A DNA stretch of 53,563 bases. Origin: Methanobrevibacter filiformis (GTDB lineage: Archaea > Methanobacteriota > Methanobacteria > Methanobacteriales > Methanobacteriaceae). The stretch lies in contig NZ_LWMT01000234.1 of assembly GCF_001639265.1 (NCBI RefSeq), forward strand, positions 1-53,563. The letters are read 5' to 3'. Position numbers and translations under genes: made by a program. Under the pieces are notes generated by a model. That model was not told the origin of the DNA and ran no database searches. It was given only the letters and a program-made list of their open reading frames with translations. Positions within the stretch are counted from its first letter, which is position 1; every line of letters begins with the position of its first letter. Of this stretch, positions 30,510 through 39,800 are shown piece after piece.

Positions 30510-33500
30510 ATGAAGAATAAATATCTAATATTTGCCATAGTGGCGATTTTATTCGTGTTTATACTTCCATCAACAGTGTTTGCTGAGGAAGTCACGATAA
30601 ATGAAGATCATACTGTTACAAGTTTAACAGATAATCGAAACTATGACTATATGTGTGTAGAAGAAAAGGAAAGTGTTAAAAATGGTGATACATTAGAAAT
30701 AGCCAATAGAATTAATACAAAACAAGGAGTTATTGAATACATTGTTGCAAATTACAATGATGAAATATCTAATAACCTTACTAAGAAAAATGATTTTCAA
30801 AAAGAAGTATGGAAAATCAGTGAAAACCCAACCATAGCAAATAAATCATATGCAGATAACTACAAAGTGAACTCCACAAAGAAAGTAGTTTCAGTTATTT
30901 CAGATACAAAAATAATTAATGGATCTACATACAATTCAACAATTACTACTGAAACATACAATGAATTTATTTTCCGTATGGCAAAACCAGGAAAGAGTAC
31001 TGGATCAACAACCCAAGCAATGTTAATATTTGATTATACTCCACATAACATTAGTAAAGAGAAATTAACACTTATACCTACAATAGATCTTGCAATAGCT
31101 AAATCAGCTAATGAAACTAAAGTTATTAAAGGTCAACAAGTAAATTATACTATAACCGTTACAAATAACGGTCCCCAAGATGCAACACAAGTTAAAGTAT
31201 CAGACCTTGTACCTGAAGGATTCAAGTTTGATAACTACACTGCAGATGTTGGAACATATAACAAAAATAATAAAGTATGGAACATTGGAAAATTAGCTAA
31301 TGGTTCTACTGCAACATTAAACATTATATTCATAATTAATGGAAACCCAGGCACCTATGTTAACATAGTTAATGTAAGTGGAGCACAAAATGAAACTGAT
31401 TTAACTAATAACGAAGCAAAGGCAACAATCGAAGTTTACACTGCAATAGACCTTGCAATAACTAAAGTTGCTAACGAAACTAGAGTACTTAAAGGTAAGA
31501 AAGTTGCTTACACTATAACTGTTAAAAATAATGGTCCACAGAATGCAACACAAGTTAAAGTATCAGACATTATGCCTGATGGATTTAAATTTGATAGCTA
31601 CACCGCAGATCTAGGAACATATAACAAAAACACTAAAATATGGAATATTGGAAAATTAGCTAATGGAGATACCGCAACATTAGAATTAATAGTTATAGCT
31701 AATGCTAATCCAGGAAATTATGTTAACATAGTTAATGTAAGTGGAGCACAAGAAGAATCTGATTTAACTAACAACGAAGCAAACGCAACAATCGAAGTTT
31801 ACACTGGAGTAGACATTGTAATAACTAAAGTTGCAAATGTAACCCAAGTACTTCAAGGAGAATTAGTTGACTTTGCTATAACTGTTCTTAATAACGGTCC
31901 AGAAAAAGCAACACAAGTTAAAGTTTCAGAAATTCTTCCTAATGGATTCACATATGTTAGCCACACAGCTAGTCGTGGAAATTACAACAAAAACACTAAA
32001 ATATGGACTATAGCAAACCTAGGTGTAGGTGTAAGTGGAGTATTAAACTTAGTACTTAAAGCTGACACTAAACAAGGTAACTACACAAATATTGTTAGTG
32101 TAGAAGCTGCTGAAGAAGAACTCGATTATAAAAATAATGTTGATAATGAAACTGTTGAAGTTTTAGAACCAATAGTAGATATCCAAGTAATCAAAGTTGC
32201 AAATATAACTGAATTATACTCAGGAGATCTTGTTCATTATACAATAACTGTAAAAAACAATGGTCCAAATGATGCTACAAATGTTAAATTAAGTGAAGTA
32301 TTACCTAATGGATTCACTTATCAAAGTGCAAATCCTTCTAGAGGAACATTCTCACAAGCAGATAATTTATGGACTGTAGGAAGCTTACCATATGGTACAA
32401 GTGTAACCTTAGATTTAATTGTAACAGCTAATGGTAACCCAGGTACCTACACCAACAAAGTCAATGTAAGTGCTAAAGAAAATGAAACAACATACACAAA
32501 CAACGAAAATAATGTAAGTGTTGTTATCAAAGATCATCTTATAGATCTTGCAATAACTAAATCAGCTAATGCTTCAAGTGTAAATCTTGGAGACAGTATA
32601 ACTTATACAATAACTGTAATAAACAATGGTCCAGAAGATGCAACTGGAGTTAAAGTAAGCGAAATATTACCAAGTGGAGTTACATACTCTAGCTATTCCA
32701 CAAGTACTGGAACATACACTAGCTATTCCACAAATAACACCCCAACCACCCCAAGTACCAGAATAATGGATACATCATCCTTAATCAACAACATATTGAA
32801 TATGGTCAACAGCTCACTTATATACTCTAATTATTCCACAAGTAATGGAACATACTCCTCTGGAATATGGAACATAGGAAACTTGAAAATCGGAGAATCA
32901 GTAACATTACAAATAATTGTTAAAGCACAGACCACAGGAACATGGACTAATAAAGTCAATGTAAGTGGTGATCAAAATGAAACCAACTACAATAACAATA
33001 ATGATAATGCAACCATTGTTATTAAAAACAATATAGATCTTGCAATAACTAAATCAGCTAATGTTTCAACTGTATATGTTGGAGATACCATAGGTTATAC
33101 AATAACTGTAAAAAACAATGGTCCAAGTAATGCGACTGGAGTTAAAATAACTGATGTATTACCAAGTGGAGTTACATACTCTAGCTATTCCACAAGTACT
33201 GGAACATACTCCTCTGGAATATGGAACATAGGGGACTTAAATGTTGGAGAATCTGTAACCTTAAAAATAATTGTTAAAGCAAAAACCACAGGAACATGGA
33301 CTAATAAAGTCAATGTAAGTGGTAATGAAGAAGAAACTAACTATAACAACAACAATGCTACAGCAGTTGTTATAATAATAAATAAAACAGTCACTACACC
33401 ACCAAGCACACCAACTGAATCAGGTAACGTAACACATGTTAACCAATCAAATGTTGACCATTATGAACCTATTCTCGATGAATGTGGAAATCCTACAGGT

Positions 33501-34061
33501 CAATATAGACCAGTTTATAAAACTTCAACTACAAGTACAACAACCACAAGTACATCAACACCTATTTGTTATGAAGTAGTTATTGATTACTGTACTGGAT
33601 ATATAACATATGTACCTGTTTATGCAACTAGCAGTACAGGATCCTCAAGTACTGGGTCATCAAGCAGTGGATCCTCAAGTGGATCCTCAAGCAGCGGCAC
33701 TACAACATCAACCGGTCAAATAGTTAACGGAGTATACTACTCTCCAGGTTCTACAATACCATCCTCAAGTAGCTCAACTAGTTACGCTCCAGCAGGCGGC
33801 ACAATAGTTAACGGAGTATACTACTCCGCAGGTTCTAAATTACCGTCCTCAAGCAGTAGCAGTAGCTCATCCTCAAGCAGTGGATCCTCAAGCAGTAGCA
33901 GTAGCTCATCCTCAAGCAGTGGATCCTCAAGCAGTAGCTCATCCTCAAGTAAACCAACCTCAAGTAGTGGATCATCTTCAAGTAGCTCAACTAGTTATGC
34001 CCCCGCAGGAGGTACAATTGTTAACGGAGTATACTACTCCGCAGGTTCTAAATTACCATAG
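30510..34061 (+). CDS. Secreted DUF11-repeat surface protein with Ser-rich tail (1183 aa)
   Basis: Predicted cell-surface structural or adhesive protein; exact role unknown. Start ATG with GGTGA nine bases upstream. Signal peptide 1-25 (cleavage after VFA). Residues about 26-190 form an N-terminal domain I do not recognise. Six DUF11 repeats begin near 192, 312, 433, 556, 678 and 842; repeat 5 carries an insertion of about 45 residues in which the SYSTSTGTY stretch has been partly duplicated. After about 956 comes a Thr-rich region with two related units (QYRPVYKTS and YVPVYATS) and cysteine pairs, then a poly-Ser stalk holding three copies of IVNGVYYSxGSxxP, the last ending the protein. No membrane anchor is seen, so attachment would rely on another mechanism. 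It is the only plus-strand surface gene in the island. Confidence 0.85.
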   Translation: MKNKYLIFAIVAILFVFILPSTVFAEEVTINEDHTVTSLTDNRNYDYMCVEEKESVKNGDTLEIANRINTKQGVIEYIVANYNDEISNNLTKKNDFQKEVWKISENPTIANKSYADNYKVNSTKKVVSVISDTKIINGSTYNSTITTETYNEFIFRMAKPGKSTGSTTQAMLIFDYTPHNISKEKLTLIPTIDLAIAKSANETKVIKGQQVNYTITVTNNGPQDATQVKVSDLVPEGFKFDNYTADVGTYNKNNKVWNIGKLANGSTATLNIIFIINGNPGTYVNIVNVSGAQNETDLTNNEAKATIEVYTAIDLAITKVANETRVLKGKKVAYTITVKNNGPQNATQVKVSDIMPDGFKFDSYTADLGTYNKNTKIWNIGKLANGDTATLELIVIANANPGNYVNIVNVSGAQEESDLTNNEANATIEVYTGVDIVITKVANVTQVLQGELVDFAITVLNNGPEKATQVKVSEILPNGFTYVSHTASRGNYNKNTKIWTIANLGVGVSGVLNLVLKADTKQGNYTNIVSVEAAEEELDYKNNVDNETVEVLEPIVDIQVIKVANITELYSGDLVHYTITVKNNGPNDATNVKLSEVLPNGFTYQSANPSRGTFSQADNLWTVGSLPYGTSVTLDLIVTANGNPGTYTNKVNVSAKENETTYTNNENNVSVVIKDHLIDLAITKSANASSVNLGDSITYTITVINNGPEDATGVKVSEILPSGVTYSSYSTSTGTYTSYSTNNTPTTPSTRIMDTSSLINNILNMVNSSLIYSNYSTSNGTYSSGIWNIGNLKIGESVTLQIIVKAQTTGTWTNKVNVSGDQNETNYNNNNDNATIVIKNNIDLAITKSANVSTVYVGDTIGYTITVKNNGPSNATGVKITDVLPSGVTYSSYSTSTGTYSSGIWNIGDLNVGESVTLKIIVKAKTTGTWTNKVNVSGNEEETNYNNNNATAVVIIINKTVTTPPSTPTESGNVTHVNQSNVDHYEPILDECGNPTGQYRPVYKTSTTSTTTTSTSTPICYEVVIDYCTGYITYVPVYATSSTGSSSTGSSSSGSSSGSSSSGTTTSTGQIVNGVYYSPGSTIPSSSSSTSYAPAGGTIVNGVYYSAGSKLPSSSSSSSSSSSSGSSSSSSSSSSSSGSSSSSSSSSKPTSSSGSSSSSSTSYAPAGGTIVNGVYYSAGSKLP

Positions 34062-34399
34062 ATAACCCTAAGTAATTTACACAAACAAATACTACTAAAT
34101 TTAAAATACAACTATAACTAAGGGAACTTAAATTCCCTGCTTTTATTTTTCTTATTTTATATAAATTGGTTAAATTGAGTTATGATTAATCTTAATTAAA
34201 TTATATTACATTAATTTATTTTTTTATTTTTAAAATGAAATTGAATCTATTAACACGTTATTAGTTTAAATTTCTAATTTAAGTATTAATATTTAATTTA
34301 ATAGCTAAAGAACCTACTAAATACATTTAAAAAAATAAAATACATTTAGATTTTTACAATATATCTATACAATATTGAGATGTTAAAAAAGTAAGAGTA
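34062..34399. other. Spacer between convergent genes
   Basis: Separates the plus-strand DUF11 protein from the 3' end of the minus-strand ALP pseudogene. It holds the hairpin terminator at 34121-34157 and, for the minus strand, T-rich sequence near 34327-34341. No gene. Confidence 0.65.
34121..34157 (+). terminator. Hairpin plus T-tract terminator
   Basis: AGGGAA-cttaaa-TTCCCT forms a six-pair stem (34121-34138), followed by gcttttatttttcttatttt. It lies 60 bp after the stop of the DUF11 protein and looks like a bacterial-style intrinsic terminator. Confidence 0.65.
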
Positions 34400-36898
34400 C
34401 TATCTCTTTTTAGGAGTATATTTTAAGATAGCTATTCCTTTTTTATTTGTTTTAGATTTTCCAACATATTTTCCTGCAACATAGAATTTAATGTATTTAC
34501 CAGCTAATACTTTTCCTTTAATAGTAGTTAATTTAGCCTTCAAATTTACAGGTTTACTATATTTGGTTTTAGCATAGTATATAATAGTGATTGTTTTTTC
34601 TTTAGATTTAGCAATGTAGGTGTAAGTTTTAGACAATTTATTGTATTTATTGTCTCCAGCGAACTTAATTTGTAATTTATTTAAACTTTTAAGTGTGGTT
34701 TTTATAGTAAATTCACCTTTATTATTAGTTTTATAATTACCTATTTTTTTACCATTTATATAGACTGTAAATGTTTTGTTTGGAACTGTCTTACTTTCAC
34801 TGGTAGCTTTGATTTTTATTGTTTTTTTATCTCCAACATATCCAGATGGTAATTTAGTGGTTAAAGTGATATTATCTTTAGTTACAGTTATAGTAGACGT
34901 TGATGTTGAATAATCATAAAACCCTATAGGATCAGTGAAGGATGAAGTGTAAGTTAATGTGCCTGTTTTTGTTGGAGTATATTTAAAGTAAACTACACCT
35001 TTTACATCAGTAACAGCCGTTCCGATAAGTTTTCCATTAACATAGAATTTAACCTCTTTATCATCAATAGATTTACCATTACTATCTTTTAAAATAGATT
35101 CAAGTTTAACAGAATTATCAACAGCCACTATCACATTTAATGTATTGATTTGGGTTGGAATTGCAACTGAGACAATAGTTACTGAACTACTATTGTTGCT
35201 ATTAGTATTATTTCCACTTGCTGAAACATTAGCAGAATTACTAATGTTACCTATAGCTATTATAGTAGCATTGATTGTAAGTGTTACGGTTTCACCAGCT
35301 GCAAGCCCGTCAATAGTCCATAATCCATTAATATTATTATAAGATCCTTGTGTTACAGATGCTTTATTAAATTTCAACTTAGTACTGTCTATTATTTCAG
35401 TTACAAGAACTCCAGTAGCATCAATAACACCATTGTTCACTACATTGATGGTATAAATCACAATATCTCCAACATGACCCTTAGCACTATTACTAATTCC
35501 ATTAATGCTAGCTATTTTAACAATACTAATATTTACATTGTTAGTCACAATAAAAGTAGTACTGTTAGTAGCACTAACATACTTATCATTTCCATCGAAG
35601 ACAGCAAGAACATTAAATAGTCCAGTTGAACCTACAAGATAAGTAATACTCCATTTACCACTGGCATCAGTAGTAGCATTATAATTAACACCACTAACAG
35701 TCACAACAACCTTTACATTACTAATCGGAACACCCTTCTCACCCAACAAACTACCATTAATACTAACACTACTATTCACCTTAGCATCCACAACATGATT
35801 AATAATCAAAGTACTATTCAAAGGCAAACCATTAAAACTAGTGCTATTTACAGCAGCAACATAATTAACATTACCCACAAACTCAGCAACAACATTAATA
35901 CGCCCAGTTGAACCTACAAAATAACTAATACTCCACTTACCACTGACATCAGTAGTAACACTATAAACAACACCATTAACAGTCACAACAACCTTTACAT
36001 TACTAACCGGAACACCCTTCTCACCCAACAAACTACCATTAATACTAACACTACTATTCACCTTAGCATCCACAACATGATTAATAATCAAAGTACTATT
36101 CAAAGGCAAACCATTAAAACTAGTGCTATTTACAGCAGCAACATAATTAACATTACCCACAAACTCAGCAACAACATTAATACGTCCAGTTGAACCTACA
36201 AGATAAATAATACTCCACTTACCACTGACATCAGTAGTAGCACTATAAACAACACCATTAACAGTCACAACAACCTTTACATTACTAATCGGAACACCCT
36301 TCTCATCCAACAAACTACCATTAATACTAACACTACTATTCACCTTAGCATCCACAACATGATTAATAATCAAAGTACTATTCAAAGAAACTCCATTAAA
36401 ACTTGTTTCATTTCCAGCAGCAGCATGATTAGTATTACCATTAAAGATAGCAACAACATTAAATAATCCAGTTGAACCTACAAGATAAGTAATACTCCAC
36501 TTACCACTGACATCAGTAGTAACATTATAAATAACACCCTTAACAGTCACAACAACCTTTACATTACTAATCGGAACACCCTTCTCATCTAACAAACTAC
36601 CATTAATACTAACACTACTATTCACCTTAGTATCCACAACATGATTAATAATTAGTGTGCTATTTAAAGCTGCTCCATTGAAATAAGTTGTATTAACAGC
36701 ACCAGTATAATTACTATTACCAACAAAGTCAGCAACAACATTAATAACACCATTCGAACTCACAAGATAAGTAATACTCCATTTACCACTGACATCAGTA
36801 GTAACATTATAAGCAACATCATTGACAACCAAATTAACAATAACACCACTAATCGGAACAACCCTTCTCATCCAACAAAGTACCATTAATACTAACAC
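34400..36898 (-). CDS. 3' fragment of the frameshifted ALP (832 codons)
   Basis: Four and a half Ig-like 94-residue repeats (LNSTLIINHVVD start of each), a DUF11 domain, an Ig-like domain beginning near QINTLNV, one near KLPSGYVGDKK, and a C-terminal domain ending KYTPKKR. The first dozen or so codons are out-of-frame reading of the repeat before the inserted base, so the apparent start at 36898 is not a real one. There is no signal peptide, so alone this product could not be exported. The C-terminal domain closely matches the orphan fragment at 52910-53143. Confidence 0.6.
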   Translation of the reverse strand: MLVLMVLCWMRRVVPISGVIVNLVVNDVAYNVTTDVSGKWSITYLVSSNGVINVVADFVGNSNYTGAVNTTYFNGAALNSTLIINHVVDTKVNSSVSINGSLLDEKGVPISNVKVVVTVKGVIYNVTTDVSGKWSITYLVGSTGLFNVVAIFNGNTNHAAAGNETSFNGVSLNSTLIINHVVDAKVNSSVSINGSLLDEKGVPISNVKVVVTVNGVVYSATTDVSGKWSIIYLVGSTGRINVVAEFVGNVNYVAAVNSTSFNGLPLNSTLIINHVVDAKVNSSVSINGSLLGEKGVPVSNVKVVVTVNGVVYSVTTDVSGKWSISYFVGSTGRINVVAEFVGNVNYVAAVNSTSFNGLPLNSTLIINHVVDAKVNSSVSINGSLLGEKGVPISNVKVVVTVSGVNYNATTDASGKWSITYLVGSTGLFNVLAVFDGNDKYVSATNSTTFIVTNNVNISIVKIASINGISNSAKGHVGDIVIYTINVVNNGVIDATGVLVTEIIDSTKLKFNKASVTQGSYNNINGLWTIDGLAAGETVTLTINATIIAIGNISNSANVSASGNNTNSNNSSSVTIVSVAIPTQINTLNVIVAVDNSVKLESILKDSNGKSIDDKEVKFYVNGKLIGTAVTDVKGVVYFKYTPTKTGTLTYTSSFTDPIGFYDYSTSTSTITVTKDNITLTTKLPSGYVGDKKTIKIKATSESKTVPNKTFTVYINGKKIGNYKTNNKGEFTIKTTLKSLNKLQIKFAGDNKYNKLSKTYTYIAKSKEKTITIIYYAKTKYSKPVNLKAKLTTIKGKVLAGKYIKFYVAGKYVGKSKTNKKGIAILKYTPKKR

Positions 36899-39800
36899 TA
36901 CTATTCACCTTAGCATCCGCAATAGGATTAATAATCAAAGTACTGTTTAAAGCCAAACCATTAAAATAAGTTGAATTAACAGCACCAGTATGATTAACAT
37001 CACCCACAAACTCAGCAACAACATTAATACGCCCAGTTGAACCTACAAAATAACTAATATTCCACTTACCACTGGCATCAGTAGTAACACTATAATTAAC
37101 ATTATTAACAGTCAAATTAATACTAACACCACTAACTGGAGCACCTCTCTCATCCAACAAACTACCATTAATACCAACACTACTATTCACCTTAATATCC
37201 ACAATATGATTAATAATCAAAGTACTGTTTAAAGCTAAACCATTAAAATAAGTTGAGTTAGCAGCACCAGTATGATTAACATCACCCACAAAATCAGCAA
37301 CAACATTAATACGTCCAGTTGAACCCACAGGATAAACAATGCTCCACTTACCACTGGCATCAGTAATAACATTATACATAACATTATTAACAGTCAAATT
37401 AATACTAACACCACTGACTGGAGCACCTTTCTCATCCAACAAACTACCATTAATACTAACACTACTATTCACCTTAGCATCCACAATAGGATTAATAACT
37501 AAAGTACTGTTTAAAGCCAAACCATTAAAATAAGTTGAGTTAGCAGCACTAATGTAATTAGCATTACCAGCAAACTCAGCAACAACATTAATACGCCCAG
37601 TTGAAATCACATGATAAGTAATATTCCAATTACCATTTGCATTAGTAGTAGCATTATACATAACATTATTAACAGTCAAATTAATACTAACACCACTAAC
37701 TGGAGCACCTTTCTCATCCAACAAAGTACCATTAATACTAACACTACTATTCACCTTAGCATCCACAATATGATTAATAACTAAAGTACTGTTTAAAGGA
37801 CCTACATGAATTGTTGTGCTTGCATTAGTGTTACTACCATTAAGGATTGTTTCCTTTGCTGTTACATTTGCAACATTTTCTATTGTTCCTAAACTAACTA
37901 TTATAACTTCAATTTCAAGTGTAGCTGTTTGATTAACATTTAGTGTTCCAATACTCCATAAACCAGTATTATGATCATAAATACCTACTGAAGAAGTGTA
38001 ATTAAAGTAGGTTATTTTAGAGTTCAATATATCATGTACCTGTACATTTGTTCCAGTGTCTAAACCATTATTTTTAACAGTTATGGTATAATTAACGTGC
38101 TCTCCTAGATGAGATGTATTAAAGCCAGTTATATTTGATACTTTGGTAATGTTTAGATTAACTGCTGGTGCGACATTTATTGTTACTGTGGAGTTTATAT
38201 TTGGATCAACAAGCGCTTCAATAGCTGTTACATTACCTGCAGTGTTGTTTATTGTTCCTGATTTAATAGCTTGAACAATCATTTGTAATGTTACATTTGT
38301 TTTACCTGCAATATCTCCAACAGTCCAAATTCCTGTTGTGCTATTATATGAACCTCCAGTCCAATTAAGAAGCTTAAAACCATTATTCAACAAATCAGTA
38401 AAAGTAACATTAGATGCGAAGTCAGTCCCATTATTAGTTATAGTTATTGTGAATTGGATAGTATCGTTATTCAAAACATTAGTCACATTAGCCTCTTTAA
38501 CAATAGTAAGATTAACAAGAGGATCAGCATCAATAATAAGAACAATATTCTCATTATCTGCTAAAGCATTAATTGATGATTGAAGATTAGTATCATTTAA
38601 CATTACAACTTGTGCAAATGTGAGTGTCCTTATATCCCCATTACTACTATTAACAGTATTTGTACTGTTTCTAAGTAATACTTCTACTGTAAAGTTAGGT
38701 AATAAACTTGGATCATTAGTAATATTAGTAGTTAGATTGTTTAAGGTTAGTCTGTAAGATAAGGTTGCTAGAGTGTTTTTTGTATAATTCCTTGTTGCAT
38801 TTATAGTTGTGTAAAATGTATTATTCAATGAAAGTTCAAGAACATACCAATATGTCAAGTTGAAATCAGCACCATTATTTGTATACTTGCCAGTAACATC
38901 ATTTAATCCCCACCAATTAAAGTTAACATTAAGATTAGTACCAGAATTATTAAGTCCCAAAGTATTATTATAAATACGATTATACTGAACAATACTACTA
39001 TTTCCAGTTACATTAATACCAATAGTATTATTAACTATAGTTGAACTCATAACAGTATCATTAGAACCTAACACCGATATACCTACCCCATTACCATAAA
39101 ATGTAGCATTACTTATTATATTACCGCCGTTAGTTGTATTAAAAGTCAAACCAACTTTTAAATTAGCTATTGTAATGTTAGAGAAAGTGTTGTTATGACC
39201 ATTTACAAATATTCCTCTTGAGTTATTATTTCCAATAATTGAACCATTAGAAATATTATTCCTAGAACCATCCACAAGTAAAACAATATCATTATTAATT
39301 ATAATATTATTACTTAGTAAATAGCTATTTAAATTAATAAATGAATCATTGAAACCAAATCCTAAAACAGCATCATTACCCTCAAATGAATTATTATCAA
39401 TAAAAGTCTGATTATTTAATGTATAAATAGCTGCATGAGTATTATTAGAAAATGAAGAATTGCTAACAGTAAAATTAACACACATATTATAAATAGCACC
39501 ACCATAACCAGCATTATTACCAATAAAACTAGAATTAATCACACTAAAATTAACACCCCCATCATAAGTAATAACATTATAACTAACACCACCAGCACTA
39601 GCATTATTACCAATAAAACTAGAATTAATCACACTAAAACCATCACCCTTAATATTATAAATAGCACCACCCTCATAACTAGCATTATTACCAATAAAAC
39701 TAGAATTAATCACACTAAAATTAACACCACTATGACAAATAGCACCACCAGCACTAGCATTATTACCAATAAAACTAGAATTAATCACACTAAAATCATA

